DNA of 64,000 nt from Stereum hirsutum FP-91666 SS1. Its lineage: Eukaryota; Basidiomycota; Agaricomycetes; Russulales; Stereaceae. The stretch spans positions 2,242,329-2,306,328 of the forward strand of contig NW_006763133.1 in NCBI RefSeq assembly GCF_000264905.1, in the 5' to 3' direction. The notes below the pieces were generated by a model. The model was not told the origin of the DNA, made no database searches, and saw nothing but the letters and a program-made list of their open reading frames with translations. Below are positions 1-13,423 of the stretch, one piece after another (position 1 is the first letter of the stretch; the number at the start of each line of letters is the position of its first letter). Both the position numbers and the translations under genes were made by a program.

Positions 1-1589
<1,589 letters not shown>

Positions 1590-2427
1590 GTCACTCTATT
1601 ATGACGCACATGGCTGCATGAGAACGCGCGTCGTAAGATGAAGTGAAAGGGGAAGCACAAACCATGCTACTGATGAAGTCCTAAGTTGGGACGTCGTATG
1701 GACAGGAAATAAAGAAAAGCCAGGGAGAAGGATGGGCGTAAGAGGGAGAGAGCAGGTTCAGTGGCCGATACGGAGCAGGCAGAGGGCGCGATGATGGCCC
1801 GCTCGAAGCCATCCCCAGCCACACCCGGCTCTCGGCCATTCCCGCCGGGCGCCACAGTCCCATAAAAACCTTGCTGCCCCTCTTTTCCTCTTTTGCGCTC
1901 TCCTCTTTTGTCCTCTTGCCATCCATGCAACCTTTCATTTCTTTGCGTGCTTATTCCTCACGAAAGTGACCTTGGTCTCACCACATGTCCGATTACTACC
2001 AGTTATTCCCCCACCACACGATCCTTAAATTGTCTCGACAGGGAGGACGCGTTCCTCCACCAGCCTTTCCGCTGTCCCACTGTCGATAGTGAGTCAATTT
2101 CGTGTAAGAGTAGACCGGTTGGATGTGGTCTTCTGGTCAACTTCGTCTTGGAGTTGGCCAGGTCGGGATCTTTCCTCGGTACGCCGCTTGTGATTTTTTG
2201 GACGGTCTCCTTGCCTTGGTGCATCTACACGGATTCTGTCTTTTCACTTGTTGGCATACACATTTCCTCTCCGTATCCTTTTTGTCTTGTCTATAACACT
2301 GTATGTTCTATACCGCTGTCAAACAAAGTCCTTCACTCTTTCACGTACTGTTATAACGCTAGGTATCATTAGATACTGCTTTCGCAGACGAACTATAAAT
2401 ACAAAATTCTATTTCTTCCTGTCGCGT
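1590..2427. other. Intergenic region between the UBP15 start and the thioredoxin 3' end
   Basis: About 840 bases with no supportable gene. It should hold the UBP15 promoter on its left and the thioredoxin 3' untranslated region on its right. Open frames here, such as 1893-2372 on the plus strand, have no recognisable domain. Confidence 0.5.
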
Positions 2428-2946
2428 TCAGGAAGCCTCCCCTCCAGCAGCCTGCAAGTTCTTGATCATGGCCTGTATAAAATACATCGTCAACAAAGAC
2501 AAGTTTTGACATGATAGCGAACTATGCGTACCTCAAGAGCAACAGGATTCACGCCGGGGAGCTCCTGCAATTTCTGACCGTCCTTGAAGGCGATGAACGT
2601 TGGTAGCTACAAATACATACTATAAGCCACCAGAGAATGACCAGCCAAAGGATAGGAAAGACGTACGGAACGGATGCTCATCTCCTGCGAAATTTCTGGC
2701 TGGGAGTCCGTCTCGACCTTCCGAAATTCGATGTCCGTGTAGATGTTGGAATACTTCTCGAATACTGGCCCAATCATTTTACACGGGCGGCACCACGTCG
2801 CCCAGAAGTCAACGATGACCACCTTGTCCTTGTTGTTGATCTAGGAAAATATATGAAGGTGAGCCTTGACCATGAGTAATGGGGGCTGGGCCACAGCTTA
2901 CAGTGGCGTTGAAATCGTCCAAAGACTCGATAGGGGTGACGGGCAT
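2428..2946 (-). CDS. Thioredoxin with a CRPC active site
   Basis: A small cytosolic dithiol-disulfide oxidoreductase of about 112 residues, the usual thioredoxin length. Four exons: 2902-2946 (MPVTPIESLDDFNAT), one starting at 2840 and carrying the active site, one encoding LPTFIAFKDGQKLQELPG with the cis-Pro, and a last one encoding AMIKNLQAAGGEAS. All joins are GT-AG and in frame. The active site reads FWATWCRPCKMIGP, so Arg replaces the Gly of canonical WCGPC. The codons are TGC CGC CCG TGT, so this is not a reading artefact. The catalytic cysteines, the preceding Trp and the buried Asp (VVVIDFW) are kept, so activity is expected with a shifted redox potential or partner choice (inference). 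The start is the only ATG upstream of the conserved core. Confidence 0.93.
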
Positions 2947-3802
2947 GGTGGCAATGGGCAGATATGGGAAACGGCAGAGGGATGACTTGGTCGGGGAGAG
3001 GGCTGGATAGAGGATGCGATAAAGAAGATGCCAATCTTTATATCGTCGTTCGTAGTCGAGGACTTGAATCAGCACTGCACGTGAGGTGGAACTGTGCTTA
3101 GAGAGCTCAGCGCAAGTCACGAACGTCCGCGGCCAGACTTCCAGTCGACGCGGCGAAAGATTAGACCACAAGCACAGGTACAGCACAGCACATATATCTT
3201 GTCTCGACGAACTGTGCGGAAGAAAATCAACACAATTGATTCCGGCCTTCTACGAAGATCGATGACGTCGTGTTCCCTCCAATCTTCATGAAGTTCACCG
3301 TGCATTGCATGGATCGCAGCGAATGAAGCAGCGATACGATGTCTGCCGCTGGTTCGCAAAAATGCATGCAGTACTCGAGTCGGACCACGAAGTATTCCGA
3401 AGCATCAGGAAGCAACGTCCATGAGGATTCATTTCGAGCGGGAATGAGGCGCAATATTCGGGCTATTGGCCTAGGCTGAGGACATCCAGTCTCCAGCGAT
3501 ACCTTCGGGGGCGTTTGGTGAGAGATATGTCAAACGGAGAAGACGACTGGAGCTAGAAAGTGGATGAGAGCCACGCAGGAGAGAGACGAAAGCGGCGAGG
3601 GCTGGAGAGTGGCTGGAGAGAGGGCACCGCCACACTCGCCACTTTGCGCGTCTGTTCCTTTGAGAAGTGGAATTTGCCTCATGCCTTCTGACCTCGCCCA
3701 AGACACCACAATTCTGGCGACGTCTGTCTTCTGCTACATAACCACCAGCTCCAGCTGCCTGGGCGGGGCCCGGCACTTTCACGATCCCCGCAGCGCTCTT
3801 GC
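2947..3802. other. Divergent intergenic region: thioredoxin / large disordered protein
   Basis: 856 bases between two divergently transcribed genes, so both promoters should lie here. No TATA box or known element stood out, and open frames on both strands lack coding character. Confidence 0.5.
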
Positions 3803-6800
3803 ATGTCCTCGAGTCGATATCGGTACAACGAGTCGGGCCCATCGCAGGAGACTATGAAATCTCACAAACTATGGAAACCTTCCACCGAGTCACGCACAGG
3901 CTACGACACTGACAGACCACGCCAGAAATCTTCCCGCACCGTTACACAGCCAGATCCCCGCACGACCACGAAGACAGATAGCAGACAACAGAGAGGGTAC
4001 GCCTCCGACAGCAACCAGCCTTCTTCATCTCGTGCTCCACCCCCATCCACACACTACAACACCGTGCCCTCCACGAGCAAGTCGTCTCGCCATCACCAAC
4101 AGCCCTCTTCGTCGTCCCAGTACCCCGTCACTTCCTCTCATAAAGCCACGACATCTTACGCTACGCAACCCACCTCCGTTAACGCTACATCCCAACCCCA
4201 GAGGTATGCAGATCCGTCACAGGACCCACGGTTATACTCGTCTCGTCAGCCTCCGGACAGAGCACCTGTTGCTGACGGACAGGCGAAGAGTTCTCGCTAC
4301 CGTTCTCAGGCCGTCCCGTCTACTTCTCACACCGTCGCCGCGCTTGGAGAACCTCCGGCTTCATCGCTCTTACTTTCCAAGGACGTTCCCAGACCATCCA
4401 GGACACAGAAGGATAGTACGGCAGAACGACCAAAAGAGGTTCCGAGGGAAAGGGAGAGGGAGAGGTACGCAGAAGCACGATATGCAGACGAACAGGCTAG
4501 GCAGGATAGGCAGAAGGAGCGGGAAATCGTGTCGAAGCGGGAGAAAGAGAAGGAGCGGGAACGAGAGGAGAGACATGAGGAAGAGCGGCGTCGGGCGAGG
4601 GCACAACGACGGAAGGAGCGGGAAGACAGGCATAGACTCGAGGAAGAACAGAAAGCCCAACAGGAGCAGAGGGCACGAGAGGACGCATATGCAGCCACGC
4701 AAGTCAACTACGGACGTGATCGGGCAAGGGAACGGCCTTACGATCCTACAGAACCTACCTTGGTAGCTGTCACAAGCTCTGCGCGGTCGAGAGAACCCGA
4801 GGATTCGGACAATTCTCTTCGCAGGAAGGCCAATTCACGGCAGAAGCACCGTCATGAGCAGAGTGCTGCACTACCCGCAAACGTATGTCACCTGGGGAGC
4901 GCTTTATACCTGTATCAGGCCGCTCAACGTTGTTTTTGACAGGGTGATGCTTATGCCAATCAGCAACAGCGAACAACGGTCACCTCGCAACCCGTCCCCC
5001 CTCAGCAGGCCTACGCAAGTCGGACTAACGACGTGCCTCGAGCCACTACAAGGCCGATACGAAGACATACCACACCTCCTCAGCCGACTTACGCACTACC
5101 CTCGCAGCCACCCGATCCACCCAGAGCAACGAAGCACACCAAATCTCGGAGCGAAACAGTCCCGTATCCTCCTGGGTATGGTGTGGCGTCTAGTGATGCG
5201 GACCCTGCATCACGGACAAGGAAGGAGAGCGTACGTCGACAGGTGTCATTCGTATGACTTTAGTTACTCATCCTGCTTTTCAGGGGACTCACAAGTACGA
5301 CACAGTGCGCTCCATGCCACAGGTGGCCGAGGTTCCAGTTCAACCCAGTTCTCGTGACGCCGTTCAGGGATCGAGTCGACCGTCCGCGACGTATACCTCA
5401 CAACAATCGAACACGCTTCCTCGGTCGCAGAAGCAGGAGGTATGTGTTTAATGGCGCGGGTGTATCCAGTCATGCTTATTTGTACCTTTTCAGAAATCTT
5501 CGAAGAGAGGCGGTATCGCGAATTGGTTCCTCGGTCGCAGTGATACAAAGATAGAGTCCAAGTCCACTCCCTCATCTGCATTGCCTCCTTCTGCGACTAC
5601 TGCTGCTCCAATAAATCGACCACCCAGTCGTGCGAACCATACTCCCCCACAGCTTGTCACGATCCGAGCGGGACAAGGTCCTTCAGATCCTAGAATACCT
5701 GAGCAACAAAAGCCGACACAATATGCTTCCGCCACGATACCCTATGGAGACCATCCGCAGAGCGCTCCTGCGGTCCCTTCTCGGGGAACCGAATCTAACG
5801 GGCTTTATCGCACTCGGACAACTGAGGAGGCTTATAACCAACCATCCTCACGGCCGCCAATTCCTCAGCAGACATCTTCTTATGCTCGACAACCTGTTGC
5901 GACGAATCCATCGACAGATACTGCTCGTCCTTCGGGAGCTCAGGTGGCAGATGGTGCTTATGGTCAGCCGTATTCTCGTCCATCAGCCCCTCAGCAATCA
6001 TCTTCGTATGGTCGACAAGCTGTGCCAACAAACCCCTCTGTCGACACGGTTCGTGCTCCAACAACACAAGTCCAGTCTCGAGCAGAAGATCCGTCTGTGC
6101 AGAAACAACCACGTCCACCACCCGCACAGCAGTATACGTCTTCGGCTAGTCGTCAAGTTCCTCAAGCGACTGCTCAAGAACCTGCCCGTCCCCCTTCACG
6201 CGCTCAAGCACATAATGACCCGTATGCTCAATCTGCTCGTCCTTCTGCTTCACATCGGCAATCATCGTACGGACGTCCATCTGCGCAGGCCGACTATCAG
6301 CAGTCCAGCGCTACGCAGCAAACCTCAGCTAATCACCGCTACGCTGATCCTTCACATCCCCAAGCAAGCATCACACAGGCCTCCGCTCCAGCTTCCATTC
6401 CTCCTCCCATTGGAAACTACACTGCACAAGGAGTAACCACTAACGTTGCAGATCACCCTCCACCCGTTTCTACCCGAGTCGCAGACCCTCCACTTCGTCA
6501 GACTGCTCCAGATGCGTATACTTCCTCTGCAGCGCGTTCTGCGCATGCACGAACAGTATCGCACGATCGAGACGTTACGTCGAAACAAACGAGCTATGGA
6601 CAGCAACAGTCATCCGCTTCGCGACACCGTCCTTCTCAATCCGTGCCCTACACCTCCACTGTGGCCGCCACACAGGATCATATATCTGCACGGGAGAGGG
6701 AGAGGGAGAGCCCCAGAACGAATGGAGTTGCACAACCTTCATCCCAGGATTACTTTACTGAACCGAGTCGCGTCGAACCTCCTCCGAGAGCGCTCAGTGC

Positions 6801-9003
6801 CGTTCCGCCGTCTGTGACTGCTGAGTATGGAGGCTGGGCCGAGGGTATCAATGGGGCGTCTACACCGAAGGTGCCAGACTCTCCGGAGCCATTGTACATC
6901 CCACCTCCGAACGCCGTGTTTCCTTCTCGCCAGACAACCAATCCTGTCACGCACGCTGAGACGAACGACTCCACACCACCAATGCCAGCAGGTAGCTCAA
7001 GACGAGCAGCTCAAGATCTTCCCGCACAACCTCTGGTACACGAGGATGCTACTTACGCCACATCGACGCCACAACAACCTGGTCCCTCCATCAATTATTC
7101 TCCACACTCTCGATCGTCGGGGGAGAAAAGATACCAGGCCGAGTTTACTGTCGAGACCAGACAAGGAAGTTCCAAATTGGATCCATACAGCCTCACTCCT
7201 TCGGCCAGCATCCCATCTTCCGCTTTCCTTCAGCCAGTCGATCCTCGTGTCTCCAAGCGCTCTAAGACCCCATCCCCAGGACAACATCCACGATCAGTAA
7301 CGCAGAACACACCTCCAAAAGACTCCGTATCCCCCGCTGTACATCTCACCCAAACGACTCCTTCCTCGTCAGGCCATGCACCATTACAGCCAACCACTAA
7401 TTACGCGCAGCCTCAGGAGATTCCACGTTTTCATACCCCTGCTCCTCCCCCTCCCAATATGATACCGTCTTCATACCCTGCTACGTCTGGATACCCCGCA
7501 CCTTCTCAGCCTGCCCAAGTAGAGACATATGCCACCTATACGAGTCATGCCGATAATCCAGTTGTCACTTCTAATTCACAGCCACGCCCTCCATCCAATA
7601 ATTCTCCACCGCGTTCGCAAGCGCAGCCCGTCGCATCGCCAATTTTTGCTCCTCCCTTGACACAACGTATGGCATCCCACACACCCTCGTACGAGACAGG
7701 ATCAACGACGCTCCTCGGTCAGACTCCTTCCTCGCAGGCTTCTCCTCTCATGCCTGGTGGTTTCCCGGGTGTTCAAGGGCAAGGCGGTTCTCCAGCGAAC
7801 GGTGGCGCCGCCACCTTACAATCTCCTTACCATCCAGCCTCTAATCCTTACCCGTCGACTATGTCTTCCAATCCCGTCAATCAGCGTTCGAGTCCTCCTG
7901 CGACACCTTACATCCCATCTACCACGACTCCCGTCACTCCCTCAGCTCCTGTCAGAACGGATTCTCAGCCCGGAAACACGCGGCCTCCTACTACGCCTGC
8001 ATCCGGTGGCTCGTATTTCGATGCTCCAATAACCGCCGAGCCCATGTCGGCTACGCCATTTCCTCGCTATCCGGGTCAACCCCCAACTCCTGCACCTTCG
8101 CGGAAATACATCCTTTCGCCATCCCCTGAGCCCGATGCTCTTCTGACGCCTTCGTCCTTGGGACCGTCTACCCCACAGGCCCCTCTGTCACCGACGGACC
8201 CCAATGGCCCTTCGACTTTCGCTACGCAACAAGACGCGAAGAAGAAAGGCGGTTTGCTCGGTAACATCATGCGTAGGGTTTCGCTCTCGAAGTCATCTCA
8301 GCAGCAGCATCAACAGCAGTACCAGCAGCAACAACAACATCAGCAGCAACAGCCCAGTCAGAGTCGCGCACGGACACGAACCCAGACTCACGCCCAAGAC
8401 CTACCACCCAAGTCCATCCAAACGCACGGGCACGGACGTATTTCGTTCTCTGAGCCGTCCCTGCCTATCCCGATGGACACCGGCGCGAAGAACGTTGCCT
8501 TTCCGCCTTCGGCTCCAGCGAAGGCTGCTAATGGTGGTCCTCCTCCTTCACCTGCCAATGGAGCCACTACCCCGACTCGTGAGCGGAGAACGAGCGCGTC
8601 GCATCAGTTTTTCCCGTTTCGGTTGGTGTCGAAGAGACATCGGACGGTGTCTGCTGCATCTGTGGATGCTGTGGATGGCACAGTTGGGGTAAGCCTTTTG
8701 TCCACGCTTTCATTGAACATTGTAGCTTACGGTTCTCATTCTTTGGATCAGGGTAACAGCACGATTCTTACCTCGCCTGCAGGGTCGACGCGTAGCCCGA
8801 CGCCGAAGCTGCCTGCTCCTCAGCGAGACCCTGTGCAGGCTACGAACGAATGGAGGATCAAAGAAGATGCGGACCTTCGCGATGCACCAAAACCGCGCAG
8901 GAAGAGACCGGGAGTCACGTTCGAAGGGTATGAGAGCGATCATCCTCATGCCCAACGGAATAAACCTGCGTACCACACTCGGCCCAGCCGACCATCACGA
9001 TGA
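3803..9003 (+). CDS. Large intrinsically disordered protein, unknown function (1656 aa)
   Basis: Five exons (3803-4882, 4943-5230, 5284-5439, 5494-8688, 8752-9003) join in frame through four short GT-AG introns to give 1656 residues. I recognise no family. Residues about 1-200 are Ser/Thr/Pro/Gln-rich. Residues about 210-300 are a highly charged Arg/Glu/Lys run likely to form a single helix or coiled coil. The next thousand or more residues are dominated by Pro, Ser, Gln, Thr and Ala with loose repeats such as TSSYARQPV / SSSYGRQAV. Near the C-terminus are a basic amphipathic segment (KKKGGLLGNIMRRVSLSKS), a Gln-rich tract and a basic end. A second short basic module, KRGGIANWFLGRS, follows the third intron. 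The composition suggests a scaffold or an actin-, RNA- or membrane-associated regulator, but nothing visible decides this. Confidence 0.8.
8299..8352 (+). repeat. CAG/CAA tract encoding polyglutamine
   Basis: An imperfect run of CAG and CAA codons with two His and one Tyr interruption, inside the last long exon of the disordered protein. It keeps the reading frame, and its length may vary between strains. Confidence 0.85.
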
Positions 9004-9611
9004 GGGCTACTACACAATTTTCTCTTGGTTTCGCGGTCTGTCAACCGCCCCGTTTGGAGTGGTGTGCGTCGTCGATGGTGCTTTCGGCTTTCTGTTTATA
9101 CTGCTTTCGTTGTTTGACTTTGCTCTCTTGATAAGTTATGTTTTGACGCATCTGATAGGTCGCTCGCTCGTCGATAGCTATCGTTTCGCTCGTTTCCCTC
9201 CTGAAATTTCCTCTTGGTTTTCTTACTCGTACTTATGAATTGCGTTTCGGAACTTGATGTCGGAATGACGCCCTTGTATCCTTACTATGCTATTTTCTTC
9301 GACTTTCCTGTTCATGTCTTACGAGTTACGAGGTAATAGGTCTGCTGTGTATAATGTAGAGAAGTGCTTGCCTGTCTTGTTATGAGGCTGAGAGTTCAGG
9401 TCGAAGATCCGCACCGTACTTGGAAGCCAGGACTTTCAGCCAGGGGTCGCCACAAAGCACCCTAAACGCCACAATGAACGGTGACTACGCGTGACGTCAC
9501 GCGGCGCGGCGCGTCCGTTTCTGTTTTCTCAGAGCGCGTTTGCACCGGCACCCATACCGTCCCAGTCAGGTCTTTACCCGCTGCCACTGCCACTTTACCC
9601 ACGAGGGCGCG
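9004..9611. other. 3' flank of the disordered protein and PRI2 promoter
   Basis: The left half looks like 3' untranslated sequence. The right half is the presumed PRI2 promoter and holds an MCB/CRE-like site at 9487-9499. No further gene is seen. Confidence 0.5.
9487..9499. promoter_or_regulatory. ACGCGT (MCB) overlapping TGACGTCA (CRE-like)
   Basis: The bases read ACGCGTGACGTCA, about 115 bases upstream of the PRI2 start codon. ACGCGT is the MluI cell-cycle box bound by MBF in yeasts, where it controls G1/S DNA-replication genes. The palindrome TGACGTCA is an ATF/CREB site. The location in front of a primase gene fits MBF control, but function is inferred from sequence alone. Confidence 0.5.
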
Positions 9612-11474
9612 ATGTTCAGCACAAGAAAAGCTGCAGTCGAAGTAGAACGCCACTCACGACTTAAATACCCTCACCGACTCAACTTGTATGTCCTATGCAT
9701 CTTCACTCTCGGAACCGGGTCCGCCTGACAGGACGCGTCCAGCTATGACAAGCCTCCAGTGGAGGACATCACCATCGAAGAGTTCGAGACCTGTGCCATC
9801 GACAGACTACGCGTCTTAGCGGAGATAGAGTCCGGTTTCGCGCGCAATAGGCCGTACGACGAGTTGAAGACGATCGCCATCGCTCAGTGCGAGAAGTATA
9901 TCCCGCTGAATGCGACGAGCGCGACGACTGTGAATCGGGATGCGCAGAGGAGGAAGGATCATATCGGACATTTTGTGCTGAGGCTGGCGTTCTGTCGCTC
10001 GTGAGTTATCGCTCCGTTATCGTCTGCAGGGTGTGAGCGAGGAGCTGATATGTGCTGCAAGGGAGGAGTTGAGACGGCGGTTTGTTAAGGCGGAGATGAC
10101 GCTATTTCGCGTTCGGTATGATACGGATGGGAACGACGAGCGGAAGGAGTTTCTGAACTCTAGGGACTTTAACTGGATACAGGTGCGTACCTCGTAGTTT
10201 TGTCTGCCCTAAGTCGCTGAAATGCCTCCCATTGATTTACCTCAGGTGAATGAGAAGGAGAAGGTGGGCCTTGCTGAAGAGCTGGCAGCAGCGTCTCCCG
10301 GGTTGGATATTAATACTCAGGATTTCTACAAGGTCTGTTAACTTCCTCACTTGCCTTGACACCTTTCCTGATTGTGTGGCTAGGTTCGATGGACACGAGT
10401 GCCTGATCTTATTGAACGGAGAAAAGTACTTCTCAAAGCGGGATGGGCTTATGTTCCCGCCCGAGAACAGTCTAGCATCGTCTTCCAGGAGTTCCAAGTG
10501 CACTTACAGAATCAGCTGGAGGTGAGCTACATTATCTATGTCTTTTATTGATAGCTTACACGATGATCACGCAGAAAACAGCAAAGAGTCTACCCCGTCT
10601 AGACGAAGACAACCGTATCGTTCCTATCTTGAATAATCTGTCGCAAGGCTTCTTGGCAGGTGTCCCATCGGAATGGGGTGCGCCGGAGGGATCAGGAGAA
10701 GAGATCAGAGCGGACATGATTGACGACCTCGCGCGGAAACATTTCCCCATGTGTATGCGCAACCTGCACGAGAATCTCAAGAGGGACCATCATCTCAAAC
10801 ATTTTGGGCGCCTCCAATATGGTCTCTTCATCAAGGTATGTGTAGTGGCAAGGAGGGCTTCCTTAGCGGCTGACGAGCTTCAATGTTTGTAGGCTCTTGG
10901 TCTATCGATAGACGAAGCTGTTTTATTCTGGCGCCGATCATTTAGTGGGATGACTGATGATCAGTTCAACAAAGGCTACAAGTACAATATACGTCACTCC
11001 TACGGTCTAGAGGGTAAACGGGCAAATTATCCAGCAAAGAGGTGAAAGAACTTCGCTCCGTTAGAGAACCTGCTACTAACTCTTCTCCCGCTTTTCAGCT
11101 GCCAACAGATCCTTATGACCGACCAACCAGGCTCGAACGACTCACACGGTTGCCCATATCGCCACTTCTCCGTAGACAACCTACAAACTGCCCTGCTGTC
11201 TACGTACTCTTCCCAAGGTCTCACCACCGCTGATCTACCCGACATCCTGAACTCGGTGAAGGGTGGACACTACCACGTTGCATGCACCAGAGTATTCGAA
11301 ATCACGCATGCGAATCAGGGAGTGAAGAAGATGGAGGGCGTAGGTGGCGGTGAGAGTGTCACGCATCCCAACCAGTATGCTCAGCGAAGTAGAGAGTTGG
11401 AGAAAGCGATGGTCGAAAAGGTGAAGAAGGAGGTTGGGGCCGATGGGGACGGAGATGTTGTCATGGTCGGATGA
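9612..11474 (+). CDS. PRI2: DNA primase large subunit (Pri2/PRIM2)
   Basis: The large, iron-sulfur subunit of the DNA polymerase alpha-primase complex, which makes RNA primers for replication in the nucleus. Exon 1 (9612-9685) encodes MFSTRKAAVEVER and LKYPHRLN. Splicing to 9743 gives the conserved FYDKPPVEDITIEEFETC. Later exons give RLAFCRSEELRRRFV, GWAYVPAREQ, FPMCMRNLHENLK, GRLQYGLFIK, KGYKYNIRHSYG and NSVKGGHYHVAC. The four cysteines expected to hold the 4Fe-4S cluster are present: FPMCMRN, PAKSCQQIL (made by splicing), HGCPYRHF and HVACTRVF. The Asn/Arg-rich YNIRHSYG motif of the C-terminal domain is intact. At least seven introns. The protein ends in an acidic, poorly conserved tail. 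Confidence 0.96.
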
Positions 11475-11688
11475 GCTCTTTATTATTGTTTTGTTTTCCG
11501 TCTTCCTCCGCATCTCGTGTAATGCTTTGTAGTTATGATGTTTAGTATCTCGACTGGAATTCACCGCATCAGCATTAGGCATTCCATCGTGTCGTACAAC
11601 TGACCCGCCTCCGACAGCAGTGTCGAAGCGTGGAAGTAGCAATATAGTCGGAGTGTGCGTATCAAACGAGGTAAATCCAGATTTGATA

Positions 11689-12509
11689 TCAATTATCTTG
11701 CTCTTCAGCATTCAAGCTGGCCAGGCGAGCGCGAAGTTTCTGGTTCTCGTTTTCTGCCTTCGACAGTGCAGATTTCGTCGTCTCCAGCTCTCGCTTGATC
11801 TCTGCCAGCTCCTTGATGGTCTCATCCTCCAGTTCGCCTGCCCCTACTGCAACACCTGTCCGCACACCATAGTCTTTAATACCAACGAGCCATAAGAAGG
11901 AGAAGATGGGTTGGACTCACCTCCCACAAGCTTGACAAGCCTCCACAACCGCAGTATGATCAAAAGTGACGCCAACTCCCTCTCCCGTCCTCTCAGTGCC
12001 ACCTCTAATACGAACGTCGTGACAATAATGACCGCATCGAATAAATGCAACGAGGAGTGAGGCTCTTCTCCAAACGGATTATAATACGACAATCCGAAGG
12101 CCCAAAGTGCGAGAGGAATTTCGATCAAGAAAAATGTGGTTATGGCGGTGGAGATCTCGGAAAGGATGTCTAGCCAGAGCGGGGCATCGGGACCTGCAGG
12201 TTCGCAGCCCTTGGAGAGGAGGGTATAGGCAAGGTCAATAACGACGCATGTCGCATCTATGATGATCTGTTGAAGAAGTATCAGTCATTTTTGGGCCACA
12301 ATACTTGCGACGACGGAACCAGATGTTGATGTTGATAGACGGGTGCGTACCAAGGCAATGACAATCTTGTGTGTGATTTTGGCCTCGAGGGCCTCGCCGA
12401 CGCGTGTGCGCCATTTCGAGAGTGTCGAACTCGACGGAGAGTCATCGTTAGCAGCTTCAACATCGGGGTTGTTGGATGTGGTGGCGAGGAGAGGCTCCTG
12501 CTCTGACAT
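11689..12509 (-). CDS. HV1: Voltage-gated proton channel, fungal Hv1
   Basis: A membrane protein built as a lone voltage-sensor domain that conducts protons outward. Three exons give about 224 residues. S1 (IIIDATCVVIDLAYTLL) carries the Asp expected for proton selectivity. S2 includes FFLIEIPLALWAFGLSYYNP with its Glu, and S3 includes HLFDAVIIVTTFVLEVAL with the conserved Asp. S4 reads LIILRLWRLVKLVGG, the Arg-x-Trp-Arg signature of Hv1, with Lys at the third charge. The C-terminal end (ETIKELAEIKRELETTKSAL) is a heptad-patterned coiled coil that dimerises Hv1 in animals. Both introns were placed by conserved joins (KIVIAL/IIID and LVGG/VAVGAG). The start at MSEQEPLL is preferred over an in-frame ATG about 100 bases upstream because the extra residues look untranslated. 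Confidence 0.9.
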
Positions 12510-13423
12510 TATTTCCTGAGCGTGTTGGGCTTGGCAAAGCGGCCAATTCGGCTCGATCCTCTCCGGACGCAGAGTGCCGAATCCGGCAGGGCCGCACCTT
12601 TGGCTCACGTTTCCATCAACCTTCTTCCCTTGTTCTTCCCCCTCGCCGTCCTCGAACGGAGTCGAGCTCGTATATCACCGTTGTGCTGCCTCTTTCATCT
12701 TTTCTTCGTCAGTGTCTCGGCGTTGGTCTCCAATAATGTTGCGCAAAGCTCAGGTTGACCCAGGGCGTAAGCATCTGCGAAATGGCTACTCCGACTGAGC
12801 GACCGAGTCGCAGGGCGACAGCGGGACTTTGATGCGTGTACTGAGATGATACTATGAGCGTCGAATGTCGCTACCCATTTTCCATGTAGCAATCACGGTA
12901 TGACGCGCTTGTATGTTGAGAGCTCTGTTGATGAATCGATCGGCCAATCAGGTATCCCTACATCCTCGATGATCGAAAGAACTCTCACGAATCGGTTTCT
13001 CTAGGGTCCGTTAAAGTATGGCAAGAGACATGAGTCAAGGCTTGACTTTGAGCGCGTTTTGATGTCCGCAGCCTAAGAGACCATCAGTTCTCGCATGGCC
13101 TGACCCAGCAGATACAGAGTTCAGAGCATTCGGTTAGACGCCGTGTCAGCTACAGCCTCTACCTATAATCTTAGGCGTATTTTCATGTTGTGGAAAATAT
13201 CTTGCTGATGATCCACATCTTCTCAACCATGTCAATGGATTATTGTCCCTCCTCCCCCCCGCAAACGATCAAAGGCTGTGGGAAGATGTCTGTAATGTGA
13301 TCTTACCCATGGGTACTGCCTTGAGTGCGTTGGGCCGTCTTAACTTCGACCATCTGTCCAACAATCACGGCGCGCTGATCAAGTCTGGTCGTTTAAGAAG
13401 ATCATCTCACCAAGCGTTCTTTG
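12510..13423. other. Divergent intergenic region: HV1 / membrane protein
   Basis: About 910 bases. It must contain both promoters. I saw no gene and no clear element. Confidence 0.5.

Noticed and set aside
12470..12608. Longer HV1 start with about 33 extra residues
   Set aside because: The extra residues (MSQRCGPAGFG) lack conservation in kind; the internal ATG giving MSEQEPLL matches the acidic start usual in fungal Hv1.
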